A stretch of DNA of 47,488 nucleotides from Fusicatenibacter_A intestinipullorum (GTDB lineage: Bacteria > Bacillota > Negativicutes > Acidaminococcales > Acidaminococcaceae): contig DWZP01000002.1 of the NCBI GenBank assembly GCA_019117495.1, positions 1-47,488 of the forward strand, in the 5' to 3' direction. Each line of letters begins with the position of its first letter. The stretch's first letter is position 1. Both the position numbers and the translations under genes were made by a program. Under the pieces are notes generated by a model that worked only from the letters and a program-made list of their open reading frames with translations, was not told the DNA's origin and did not search any database. Below, piece after piece: positions 17,317 to 25,179 of the stretch.

Positions 17317-17863
17317 AAAAAATGTAAACAAAAGGCTTGCCATGTTACAATTTTACTGCTATTATATTGTAAGGGTCAGAAAAGGGCCTGAGCTTGTTAA
17401 AAATTCAGAAAATATCCTGACAGGTTATGTGCTATAATAACGTTAGATGAAAATCTGAATATTTAACGGCAATTTCATAAAAAATTTCAAAAAAATATCA
17501 CAAATAGAGCTTCGGCAGAAGGAATTTTGCAGGTGGTGTCGAAGTATATAAAGAAACCAAAAGAAGGTATGTTCAGGCGTTGGCAGACAACAGGGTAGCG
17601 GAACCCTTACGGAAGCCTTACGCCGGCGGCTTGCAGTCCGGGCGTGCCCGCTCCGGAAAATGCGTGAGCTGGCACTTGGCGTTATTGAGTTTAATTATTA
17701 AATTTCGGGATAACACTAAAGTGCTCCTTTTTTATGTTATGGGTTTGCCTTATTTGGCGGACGGTATAGACAAACGCCTGGCGTTTGCAGAGTATTTTTC
17801 GCCGGATAAGTTAAGTGCCGAAAGGCAGAAACCATATATATTTAATTTCAAGGAGGAAGGAAC
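17317..17863 (+). promoter_or_regulatory. Two promoters and a long untranslated leader before the CoA transferase
   Basis: No convincing gene lies here. TTGCCA (17337-17342), 17 bases, TATTAT (17360-17365) is one promoter; TGCTATAAT (17430-17438) is an extended -10 of a second. Transcripts would carry 420-490 untranslated bases. Visible structure: GGGTagcggaACCC (17593-17606), GC-rich pairing around 17620-17656, a weak hairpin with six Ts (17708-17733) that could attenuate, and a 17-base palindrome CAAACGCC-T-GGCGTTTG (17771-17787). No known riboswitch class, including the B12 box, was recognised. Confidence 0.6.
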
Positions 17864-19384
17864 ATGATCGATATTAAAGATCGTATTTGCGATGCGGTTG
17901 CTGGCAAAGTAATGAGCGCAGAAGCCGCAACCGACTTTATTCACAATGGTGACAACTTGGGTGTCAGCGGCTTTACTCCGTCTGGCTATCCGAAAGCTGT
18001 ACCTCTTGCCCTGTCTGAAAGATACAAAGGCACCGATTTCAAAGTTAACGTTTGGACCGGCGCTTCTGTAGGCCCTGAAATTGACCAGGCAATGGTAGAA
18101 GCTGGCATTATGGACCGCCGCCTGCCTTATCAGACCAACGGCACCCTCCGCAAAGCTATCAACGAAGGTAAAGTAAAATATGCTGACATTCACCTCAGCC
18201 ACATGGCACAGATGGTTCGCTATGGCTTCATGGCTAACCGCAAAGGCGTAGACGTAGCAATCGTTGAAGTATGCAAAATCAACGACCTCGGCGACGGCAA
18301 AGTAGGCCTTATTCCGACCACTTCCATGGGCAACAGCTCCTCTTATGTAGCAGGCGCTAAAAAAGTTATTGTAGAAGTTAACACCAGCCAACCGGCAGGT
18401 TTGGAAGGTATGCATGACTCCTATGTACCTCTTGATCCTCCGTACCGTAAACCGATTCCTATCGAAAGACCGGAAGACCGTATCGGCACTCCGTACATTC
18501 CTTGTGAACTCGACAAAATCGTTGCTGTTGTTCCTTGCGACATCACCGATAAAGTTCGTCCGCTCGGCGAAATCGACGAAGACGCTAAACACATGGGCGA
18601 AAACCTCGTAGCATTCTTCAAAAAAGAAGTTGCTGAAGGCCGCCTGCCGAAAAACCTGCTTCCGCTGCAGTCTGGCGTAGGCTCCGTTGCTAACGCTGTT
18701 ATCAACGGTCTTGTTAACTCCGACTTCGAAGACCTCACCGTTTACACCGAAGTTATCCAAGACGGTATGTTCGACCTCATCGATGCCGGCAAACTCCGTG
18801 TTGCTTCCGGTACCGCTCTGACTCCGTCTCCGGAATGCCAGAAAAAATTCTATGAAAACCTTGACCATTACAAACCTTACCTGATTCTCCGTCCGCAGGA
18901 AATCTCCAACAGCCCTGAAGTTGCACGCCGCATTGGCGTTATCGCAATGAACACCGCTATTGAAGTTGATATTTACGGCAACGTAAACTCCACTCATATC
19001 TGCGGCACCAAATTGATGAACGGCGTTGGCGGCTCCGGCGACTTTGCCCGTAACGGTTACCTCACCGTATTCTTCACCAACTCCCTGGCAAAAGGCGGCA
19101 AAATCAGCTCCGTTGTTCCGTTCTGCAGCCATATCGACCATGCAACCCTCGACGTTGACGTTATCGTTTCCGAACGCGGCGTTGCTGACCTCCGTGGCCT
19201 GACTCCGAAAGAAAAAGCTCCGATCATCATTGATCAGATTGCTAATCCGAAATATCAGCCGCTTCTGCTGGATTACTTCCACAGAGCTTGCGAAGCTTGC
19301 GGCAACAGCCAGACTCCGCATCTGCTTGAAGAAGCTTTCGATTTCCATAACCGCTTCAACAAAACCGGCACCATGGAAAAATAA
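17864..19384 (+). CDS. Succinate (propionyl-CoA:succinate) CoA transferase
   Basis: A 506-residue class I CoA transferase of the acetyl-CoA hydrolase/transferase family (AarC, Cat1, ScpC type). TEVIQDGMFDL contains Glu296, at the position of the catalytic glutamate (Glu294 in AarC, from memory). The N-terminal GVSGFTPSGYPKAVP and C-terminal GVGGSGDFARNGYL loops bind CoA. It should move CoA from propionyl-CoA to succinate, the first step of succinate fermentation. AAGGAGGAAGG lies before the ATG. It opens the propionate island; codon use becomes strongly restricted from here on. An acetate donor or acceptor is also possible, but the neighbours favour propionate/succinate. Confidence 0.92.
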   Translation: MIDIKDRICDAVAGKVMSAEAATDFIHNGDNLGVSGFTPSGYPKAVPLALSERYKGTDFKVNVWTGASVGPEIDQAMVEAGIMDRRLPYQTNGTLRKAINEGKVKYADIHLSHMAQMVRYGFMANRKGVDVAIVEVCKINDLGDGKVGLIPTTSMGNSSSYVAGAKKVIVEVNTSQPAGLEGMHDSYVPLDPPYRKPIPIERPEDRIGTPYIPCELDKIVAVVPCDITDKVRPLGEIDEDAKHMGENLVAFFKKEVAEGRLPKNLLPLQSGVGSVANAVINGLVNSDFEDLTVYTEVIQDGMFDLIDAGKLRVASGTALTPSPECQKKFYENLDHYKPYLILRPQEISNSPEVARRIGVIAMNTAIEVDIYGNVNSTHICGTKLMNGVGGSGDFARNGYLTVFFTNSLAKGGKISSVVPFCSHIDHATLDVDVIVSERGVADLRGLTPKEKAPIIIDQIANPKYQPLLLDYFHRACEACGNSQTPHLLEEAFDFHNRFNKTGTMEK

Positions 19385-19563
19385 TCCCAGTTTAATTGGG
19401 GCTTAAGCCTGTGCCGGCGGTAGCGAGTCCTCCGGCACAGCTTAAATAAATATGTTGACGAAGCCGAAAGGCTTTGCCATAGACCGTCTCTGACGGACAC
19501 TCTCACCGTACTCGGGCAGTCCAACCCGTGTATGAAAACAAAAATTTTAAGGAGGATTTGAGA
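19385..19563 (+). promoter_or_regulatory. Structured spacer between CoA transferase and mutase genes
   Basis: A very stable hairpin pairs TTAAGC-C-TGTGCCGG (19403-19417) with CCGGCACAGCTTAA (19432-19445): 14 pairs, one bulge, no U-tract. A TTGACG (19455-19460) with CATAGA 17 bases later is a possible weak promoter. Then come AAGCC-GAAA-GGCTT (19461-19474), CCGTC-TCT-GACGG (19484-19496) and CGGG...CCCG (19513-19528), and the ribosome site AAGGAGG. The row of small stems looks like a structured 5' untranslated region. Confidence 0.55.
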
Positions 19564-21210
19564 ATGTCAAATGAAACTCTGAAAGCTGGCTTAGCTAAAT
19601 ACACTGAAGAAGTTGAAGCTAAACTGGTTAAAACCCCTGAACGTGCTAACTTGGAGCCTAACAGACTCTACACCCCGCTTGACATCGAAGGTTTCGATTA
19701 TGAAAGAGACCTCGGTTTCCCTGGTGAATATCCTTTCACCCGTGGTGTACAACCTACCATGTATCGTGGCCGTTTCTGGACCATGCGTATGTATGCAGGC
19801 TTCTCCACTGCTGAAGAATCCAACAAACGTTATAAATACCTGCTGGCTAACGGCGGCAGCGGCCTGTCCTGCGCATTCGACCTCCCGACCCAGATCGGTT
19901 ATGATTCCACCGACCCGATGTCTGAAGGCGAAGTTGGTAAAGTAGGCGTTGCTATCGACTCCCTCGCTGACATGGAAATCCTGTTCGATGGCATTCCTCT
20001 GGACAAAGTTTCCACTTCTATGACCATCAACGCTCCTGCATCCGTACTGCTCTGCATGTACATCGCAGTTGCTGAAAAACAAGGCGTTTCCGCTGATAAA
20101 CTCCGCGGCACCATTCAGAACGATATCCTGAAAGAATATGCTGCTCGCGGCACTTATATCTTCCCGCCGAAACCCTCCATGCGTTTGATCACCAACATTT
20201 TTGAATATTGCTCCAAAAATGTTCCGCTGTGGAACACCATCTCCATTTCCGGTTACCACATCCGTGAAGCTGGTTCCACCGCTTCCCAGGAAATCGCATT
20301 CACCATCGCTGATGGCATCGCTTATGTAGAAGCTGCTATCAAAGCTGGTATGGACGTTGACGCTTTCGCAGGCCGTCTGTCCTTCTTCTGGAATGCTCAC
20401 AACAACGTACTCGAAGAAGTTGCTAAATTCCGCGCTTCCCGTCGTGTATGGGCTAAAGTTATGAAAGAAAGATTCGGCGCTAAAAAACCGAAATCCATGA
20501 TGCTCCGTGTACACACTCAGACCGCTGGTTCCATGCTGACCGCTCAGCAGCCGAACAACAACATCGTTCGTGTTGCTCTGCAAACCGCAGCTGCTGTAAT
20601 GGGCGGCACTCAGTCCCTGCACACCAACTCCAAAGACGAAGCTTTGGCTCTGCCGACCACTGAATCCGTAACCATCGCTCTGCGTACTCAGCAAATCGTT
20701 GCTTACGAATCCGGCCTGGCTGACACCATCGACCCGTTGGGCGGTTCCTACTATGTAGAAGCTTTGACCAACAAAATCGAAGCTGAAGCTTGGGAATACA
20801 TTAAGAAAATCGACGAACTCGGCGGCGCTCCGGAAGCTATCGCTAAAGGCTACATCCAGAAAGAAATTCAGGATTCCGCTTACAAATGGCAGATGGACGT
20901 TGAAAAAGGCAACCGTATTATCGTTGGTGTTAACAAATTCCAGCAGGAAGAAGAACCCCCGAAAAACCTGCTGCGCGTAGACGGCTCTGTTGGCAAACTG
21001 CAGGCTGAAAAAATTGCTGCATTGAAAGCTCGCCGTGACAACGCTAAAGTTGAAGAAACCCTTGCTGCTCTTAAAGCAGGCTGCGCTGATGAAAGCGTTA
21101 ACCTGATGCCTTTGATCCTCGAAGCTGTTAAAGCTTATGCAACCGAAGGCGAAATCTGCGGCGTAATGAGAGAAGTATTCGGCGAATACCAGGCTCATAC
21201 CCAGCTGTAA
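19564..21210 (+). CDS. mcmA1: Methylmalonyl-CoA mutase, catalytic (large) subunit
   Basis: A 548-residue TIM-barrel catalytic chain without its own B12 domain. It has the family segment RGVQPTMYRGRFWTMRMYAGF, SISGYHIREAGSTASQEIAFT and the HTNSKDEALALPTTES stretch. With the separate B12-binding subunit that follows, it converts succinyl-CoA to (R)-methylmalonyl-CoA by a radical carbon-skeleton rearrangement. The two-gene form resembles the archaeal and anaerobe type rather than the fused MutB of enteric bacteria. The ATG at 19564 follows AAGGAGG; the upstream in-frame ATG at 19528 has no ribosome site and lies in the structured leader. A 37-base gap separates it from the B12 subunit. Confidence 0.96.
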   Translation: MSNETLKAGLAKYTEEVEAKLVKTPERANLEPNRLYTPLDIEGFDYERDLGFPGEYPFTRGVQPTMYRGRFWTMRMYAGFSTAEESNKRYKYLLANGGSGLSCAFDLPTQIGYDSTDPMSEGEVGKVGVAIDSLADMEILFDGIPLDKVSTSMTINAPASVLLCMYIAVAEKQGVSADKLRGTIQNDILKEYAARGTYIFPPKPSMRLITNIFEYCSKNVPLWNTISISGYHIREAGSTASQEIAFTIADGIAYVEAAIKAGMDVDAFAGRLSFFWNAHNNVLEEVAKFRASRRVWAKVMKERFGAKKPKSMMLRVHTQTAGSMLTAQQPNNNIVRVALQTAAAVMGGTQSLHTNSKDEALALPTTESVTIALRTQQIVAYESGLADTIDPLGGSYYVEALTNKIEAEAWEYIKKIDELGGAPEAIAKGYIQKEIQDSAYKWQMDVEKGNRIIVGVNKFQQEEEPPKNLLRVDGSVGKLQAEKIAALKARRDNAKVEETLAALKAGCADESVNLMPLILEAVKAYATEGEICGVMREVFGEYQAHTQL

Positions 21211-21247
21211 TTAACTTAGCCAACAATAATAGGGAGGTAAGTAGATA

Positions 21248-21637
21248 ATGTCTAATATCAGAGTTTTAGTAGCAAAACCGGGTCTTGATGGACATGACCG
21301 CGGTGCTAAAGTTGTAGCTCGTGCATTGCGCGACGCTGGTTTTGAAGTAATTTATACCGGTATCCGTCTGACCCCGGAACAGATCGCTGAAGCTGCTCTG
21401 CAGGACGACGTTAAAGTTGTTGCTCTGAGCCTGCTCTCCGGCGCTCACAACACCCTTTTCCCGAAAGTTGTAGAACTTTTGAAAGAAAAAGGCCTGAACG
21501 ATGTTCTGGTTATCGGCGGCGGCGTTATTCCTGACGCTGACATCCCGGGCCTGAAAGCTGCTGGCATTGCTGAAGTATTCACTCCTGGCACCCCGACCAG
21601 CAACATCGTTGACTTCATCAACGCAAACGTAAAATAA
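21248..21637 (+). CDS. mcmA2: Methylmalonyl-CoA mutase, B12-binding subunit
   Basis: A 129-residue cobalamin-binding domain. The DxHxxG motif is DGHDRG (residues 14-19), whose His is the lower cobalt ligand, followed by SLLSG and the GGGVIPDAD loop that cradles the nucleotide tail. It supplies adenosylcobalamin to the catalytic chain encoded immediately upstream. Full length for a stand-alone subunit. GGGAGGTAAG precedes the ATG. It ends one base before a strong hairpin that leads into meaB. Confidence 0.96.
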   Translation: MSNIRVLVAKPGLDGHDRGAKVVARALRDAGFEVIYTGIRLTPEQIAEAALQDDVKVVALSLLSGAHNTLFPKVVELLKEKGLNDVLVIGGGVIPDADIPGLKAAGIAEVFTPGTPTSNIVDFINANVK

Positions 21638-21719
21638 TTAGGTCTTAAAAATTTGCAAGGCGGCTTGTCCGCCTTGCAACCTAAAATTTTTATCAGACCT
21701 CAACAAGGCGGTGTGAAAT
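21638..21719 (+). promoter_or_regulatory. Hairpin spacer that may gate the meaB ribosome site
   Basis: TTGCAAGGCGG (21653-21663) pairs perfectly with CCGCCTTGCAA (21669-21679), an 11-bp stem with a five-base loop. Outer pairings AGGTCT/AGACCT and AAAAATTT/AAATTTTT extend it. The 8-mer CAAGGCGG recurs at 21704-21711, overlapping the ribosome binding site of meaB, so the CCGCCTTG strand (21669-21676) can pair with either copy. This is a potential switch on translation of meaB. Confidence 0.55.
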
Positions 21720-22658
21720 TTGAACATTGTTGAAGGCGTATTAAACCACAACCGTTTGGCACTGGCCAAAGCAATTACGGCCGTTGAAAACGAGTATGAC
21801 AATGCTGTTGAAATTATGACAGCTTTATATCCCCACACCGGCAATGCTTATGTCATTGGTATAACCGGACCTCCGGGTGCTGGCAAAAGTACTTTGACCG
21901 ATAAACTTGCCAAAGAATTCCGTAAACGCGGTAAAACTGTTGGCATTATTGCAGTAGACCCCACCAGTCCGTTCTCCGGCGGCGCTATCTTGGGCGACCG
22001 TATCAGAATGTTGGATTTGTCTTCGGATGAAGGCATTTTTGTCCGTTCTATGGCTACCAGAGGCAGCTTGGGCGGCTTATCGCAAAAAGCAGGCGATGCA
22101 GTCAAATTGATGGATGCTTTTGGCTTTGACATCATTATCATTGAAACCGTAGGCGTAGGGCAATCTGAAGTTGATATCGTAAAAACTGCCGATACCACCA
22201 TGGTTGTTGTAATCCCGGGCATGGGTGATGATATTCAGGCTATTAAAGCAGGTATACTTGAGATCGGTGATTTGTTCACGATTAACAAAGCTGATCGTGA
22301 AGGCACAGACAAGCTCAACATAGAGATTGAAATGATGTTGGAATTAAATCCCGAACATGTTGGCTGGCGTCCGCCGATCAACCGGACCATTGCCAGCAAG
22401 GGTGAAGGCATAGAAGCAGTTGTAGACTCCATTGAGGAGCATCAGAAATATCTGAATGATAGCGGTGAAATCGTTAAAATCCGCAAAGCCCGCATTAAAA
22501 ATGAGGTTACTGCGATGCTTAACGACAAAGTAAACCGCTACATTGATAAAAATGTAGTAGCTACCGATGAATTTGATTCCTTGGTAGAAAAACTGCAGGG
22601 CCGCGAAATTGAACCGTACTCTGTAGTTGATGACATTGTTGGTAAAGTTTTGAAATAA
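21720..22658 (+). CDS. meaB: MeaB, mutase-associated GTPase chaperone
   Basis: A 312-residue G3E-family GTPase. Walker A is GPPGAGKST (50-58), followed by VDPTSPFSGGAILGDRIRM, ETVGVGQSEVDI (switch/Walker B) and NKAD. MeaB guards methylmalonyl-CoA mutase: it gates B12 loading and helps eject inactivated cofactor. The start is TTG at 21720, nine bases from the AAGGCGG site; no ATG is available nearby. The weak start and possible site occlusion suggest deliberately low expression relative to the mutase. C-terminal dimerisation helices are intact. Confidence 0.95.
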   Translation: MNIVEGVLNHNRLALAKAITAVENEYDNAVEIMTALYPHTGNAYVIGITGPPGAGKSTLTDKLAKEFRKRGKTVGIIAVDPTSPFSGGAILGDRIRMLDLSSDEGIFVRSMATRGSLGGLSQKAGDAVKLMDAFGFDIIIIETVGVGQSEVDIVKTADTTMVVVIPGMGDDIQAIKAGILEIGDLFTINKADREGTDKLNIEIEMMLELNPEHVGWRPPINRTIASKGEGIEAVVDSIEEHQKYLNDSGEIVKIRKARIKNEVTAMLNDKVNRYIDKNVVATDEFDSLVEKLQGREIEPYSVVDDIVGKVLK

Positions 22659-22693
22659 AACCACCAAATTAATTCTTTAAGGAGGAATTAAAA

Positions 22694-23110
22694 ATGTTCA
22701 AAGTAATTTGTGTTGACCATGTAGGTATTGCCTGCAAAGATTTGGATGTATCCAAAAAATTCTATACCGAAGTTCTCGGTCTGGAATGCACTGGTGAAGA
22801 ACCGGTTCCCGAACAGGGCGTAAAAACCGTATTCATTCCTTGCGGCGAAACTCTGCTTGAGCTTCTTGTTGATATTACTGAAAACAATGATGGCCCGATC
22901 GGCAAATACATTGCTAAAAATGGCCAGGGCATCCAGCACATTGCTCTCCGTGTTGACGACATCGAAGCTGCTATCGCCGGCGTACAGGAAAAAGGCGGCG
23001 TCATGATTGACAAAGCACCTCGTGGCGGTGCAGGCGGCATGGACATTGCTTTCGTTCATCCGAAATCTGTTGGCATTTTGCTCGAACTCTGCGCTCCTGC
23101 AAAAAAATAA
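22694..23110 (+). CDS. mce: Methylmalonyl-CoA epimerase
   Basis: A 138-residue VOC-fold enzyme. Metal ligands are visible as the His of VDHVGIACKD (H8), the His in GIQHIALRVDD and the Glu in LLELCAP; the base glutamate region is ETLLELL. It interconverts (R)- and (S)-methylmalonyl-CoA, linking the mutase to the decarboxylase. AAGGAGGAATT precedes the ATG, 35 bases after meaB. Typical length. Confidence 0.96.
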   Translation: MFKVICVDHVGIACKDLDVSKKFYTEVLGLECTGEEPVPEQGVKTVFIPCGETLLELLVDITENNDGPIGKYIAKNGQGIQHIALRVDDIEAAIAGVQEKGGVMIDKAPRGGAGGMDIAFVHPKSVGILLELCAPAKK

Positions 23111-23193
23111 TTTCTGCCTAAACAGAAATTAAGCTGCTTGTGCAGCAATTAAAAATCAGATACATAACAGACGGGCGCCTGATACTACGCCCG
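23109..23193 (+). promoter_or_regulatory. Three hairpins between mce and mmdA
   Basis: AATTTCTG/CAGAAATT (23109-23130), GCTGC-TTGT-GCAGC (23133-23146) and CGGGCG/CGCCCG (23172-23193). None is followed by a U-tract. They may protect the 3' end of the mutase part of the message or mark a processing site. No clear promoter was seen. Confidence 0.5.
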
Positions 23194-23240
23194 CCTGCAT
23201 GTATAAATAAGTTCTCCCCAATTATATGGAGGTGTAAGAT

Positions 23241-24767
23241 TTGTCTACTCAAGAAAGAATTGAGAAAATGCTCAAACTCTCCGAACACATTATCGCAGCT
23301 GGCGGCGAAAAGAAAGTAGCTAAACAGCATGAAAGCGGTAAACTGACTGCTCGTGAGAGAATCGCATTATTACTTGACGAAGGTAGCTTCGTTGAATTGG
23401 ATCGTTTCGTGAGCCATCGTTGCACCAACTTCGGCCAGGACAAAAAAGAACTCCCGGGCGAAGGTGTAACCACCGGTTACGGCACTGTTGACGGCCGTCT
23501 GGTTTATGTATTCGCTCAGGACTTCACCGTTGAAGGCGGCTCCCTCGGCGAAATGCATGCTAACAAAATCGTTAAAGTACAGCGCCTTGCTCTCAAAATG
23601 GGTGCTCCGTGCGTTGGCCTGAACGATTCCGGCGGTGCTCGTATCCAAGAAGCTGTTGACGCTCTGGGCGGCTATGGCAAGATCTTCTTCGAAAACACCA
23701 GCGCATCCGGTGTTATTCCTCAGATCTCTGCTATCATGGGTCCTTCTGCAGGCGGCGCTGTATACAGCCCGGCTCTGACCGACTTCATCTACATGGTAAA
23801 GAACACTTCCAAAATGTTCATTACCGGCCCTGCAGTTGTTAAATCCGTTACCGGCGAAGAAGTTACCCAAGAAGAACTGGGCGGCGCTATGACCCACAAC
23901 CAGACTTCCGGTGTAGCTCACTTTGCAGCTGAAAACGACGAAGACTGCATTAAACAAATCCGTTATCTGCTCAGCTTCCTTCCGTCCAACAACATGGAAG
24001 GCGCACCGATTATCGAAACCGGTGACTCCCCGACCAGAATCGACGAAGCACTGAACAGTGTTATCCCGGACAACTCCAATGCTCCGTATGACATGAAAGA
24101 CGTTATTAAGAGCATCGTTGATAACGGCGAATTCTATGAATCTCAGCAATACTACGCAATGAACATCATTACCTGCTTCGCACGTATGGATGGCCAGACC
24201 GTAGGTATTATTGCTAACCAGCCGAAAGTTATGGCAGGTTGCCTTGATATCAATGCATCTGACAAATCTTCCCGCTTCATTCGCTTCTGCGACGCTTTCA
24301 ACATTCCTCTGTTGAACCTGGTAGACGTTCCGGGCTTCCTGCCTGGCACCAACCAAGAATATGGCGGCATCATCCGTCATGGCGCTAAGATGCTCTATGC
24401 ATACTCTGAAGCAACCGTACCTAAAATTACTTTGATTACCCGTAAAGCATACGGCGGTTCTTACCTCGCAATGTGCTCTCAGGAACTTGGTGCTGACCAG
24501 GTTATCGCTTGGCCGACTGCTGAAATCGCAGTTATGGGCCCTGCTGGTGCAGCTAACATCATCTTCCGTAAAGATCCTGATGTTGAAGCTAAAACTGCTG
24601 AATACATTGACAACTTTGCAACCCCGTATCAGGCTGCAAAACGTGGCATGGTTGATATCGTAATTCAACCGAAAGATTCCCGCCCGACCATTATCAATGC
24701 ATTGCAAATGCTGGATTCCAAACGTGAAAGCCGTCCGGCTAAGAAACACGGTAACATTCCGCTTTAA
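23241..24767 (+). CDS. mmdA: Methylmalonyl-CoA decarboxylase alpha subunit (carboxyltransferase)
   Basis: A 508-residue biotin-dependent carboxyltransferase of the PccB/MmdA family. The two crotonase-like halves carry the oxyanion-hole loops NDSGGARIQEAVDALGGYG and KAYGGSYLAMCSQ, with PSAGGAVYSPAL and VDVPGFLPGTNQE. It transfers CO2 from (S)-methylmalonyl-CoA to the biotin of the gamma subunit, releasing propionyl-CoA. The start is TTG at 23241, spaced correctly from GGAGGTG. It begins the decarboxylase gene set, 22 bases before the delta-like gene. A propionyl-CoA carboxylase role is unlikely because no biotin carboxylase gene is present and a Na+-pump beta subunit is. Confidence 0.94.
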   Translation: MSTQERIEKMLKLSEHIIAAGGEKKVAKQHESGKLTARERIALLLDEGSFVELDRFVSHRCTNFGQDKKELPGEGVTTGYGTVDGRLVYVFAQDFTVEGGSLGEMHANKIVKVQRLALKMGAPCVGLNDSGGARIQEAVDALGGYGKIFFENTSASGVIPQISAIMGPSAGGAVYSPALTDFIYMVKNTSKMFITGPAVVKSVTGEEVTQEELGGAMTHNQTSGVAHFAAENDEDCIKQIRYLLSFLPSNNMEGAPIIETGDSPTRIDEALNSVIPDNSNAPYDMKDVIKSIVDNGEFYESQQYYAMNIITCFARMDGQTVGIIANQPKVMAGCLDINASDKSSRFIRFCDAFNIPLLNLVDVPGFLPGTNQEYGGIIRHGAKMLYAYSEATVPKITLITRKAYGGSYLAMCSQELGADQVIAWPTAEIAVMGPAGAANIIFRKDPDVEAKTAEYIDNFATPYQAAKRGMVDIVIQPKDSRPTIINALQMLDSKRESRPAKKHGNIPL

Positions 24768-24789
24768 TGCATAGAAAGGGGAAATCGTA

Positions 24790-25095
24790 ATGGGATTTTT
24801 TGGATTATTTGGCGGCAGCAAAAAGAAAAAAGAAGCTCCTAAAGCTGCAGCCCCGGCTCCGGTAGCAGCAGCTCCGGCTCCTGCGGTTCCCGCCGGCACT
24901 CCCCCCGAAGTAATTGCAGCTATCAGCGGTGCAATCAGCATGGTTATGAATGACGATGAAATGATTGCAGCAATGGCAGCAGCTATCCAGCATGCTGGCG
25001 GCGGCGTAGCTGTAGTACGTATTAAAAAACCGAGTACGCTTTGGGCTCAGACTGGCCGCTTGTCTTTGATGAACAAAAGACAAGAGTGCTACTAA
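24790..25095 (+). CDS. mmdD: Decarboxylase delta-like subunit (OadG/MmdD C-terminal part)
   Basis: A 101-residue small subunit. A short N-terminus (MGFFGLFGGSKKKKE) without a proper membrane helix is followed by an Ala/Pro linker, then a helical region (PEVIAAISGAISMVM) and the C-terminal WAQTGRLSLMNKR, which matches the conserved W..xGRxxLMxxR end of OadG/GcdD/MmdD proteins. The delta subunit ties alpha and gamma to the membrane beta subunit. The membrane helix expected at its N-terminus seems to be encoded separately at 26933. It could equally correspond to the epsilon subunit of Veillonella. AAAGGGG precedes the ATG. Confidence 0.75.
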   Translation: MGFFGLFGGSKKKKEAPKAAAPAPVAAAPAPAVPAGTPPEVIAAISGAISMVMNDDEMIAAMAAAIQHAGGGVAVVRIKKPSTLWAQTGRLSLMNKRQECY

Positions 25096-25110
25096 TTTTT
25101 AGTTTTGACT

Positions 25111-25135
25111 GCAGCAGATACCAGTTATCTGCTGC
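25111..25135 (+). promoter_or_regulatory. Hairpin between mmdD and mmdC
   Basis: A perfect 10-bp stem, GCAGCAGATA (25111-25120) with TATCTGCTGC (25126-25135), five-base loop. The run of seven or more Ts at 25147-25153 is 12 bases away, too far for a classical terminator. Probably a stabilising or processing hairpin. Confidence 0.5.
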
Positions 25136-25179
25136 ACGAAAATAAAATTTTTTTAAAAAGTGAAATGGAGGAATTTCAA

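Noticed and set aside
17441..17863. Cobalamin riboswitch before the B12-dependent pathway
   Set aside because: No B12-box like GCCACTG and no matching arrangement was found there or at 19385-19563.
17580..17867. 95-codon open frame in the leader of the CoA transferase, starting at TTG
   Set aside because: It lacks a ribosome site, has no protein-like pattern, overlaps the real start codon and covers the palindromes of the leader.
17750..19348. Long open frame of over 500 codons on the opposite strand of the CoA transferase
   Set aside because: It mirrors the real gene. The restricted codon set of highly expressed genes avoids stops in this antisense frame; similar shadows lie opposite the mutase, mmdA, mmdB and the family III CoA transferase. 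None has recognisable domains.
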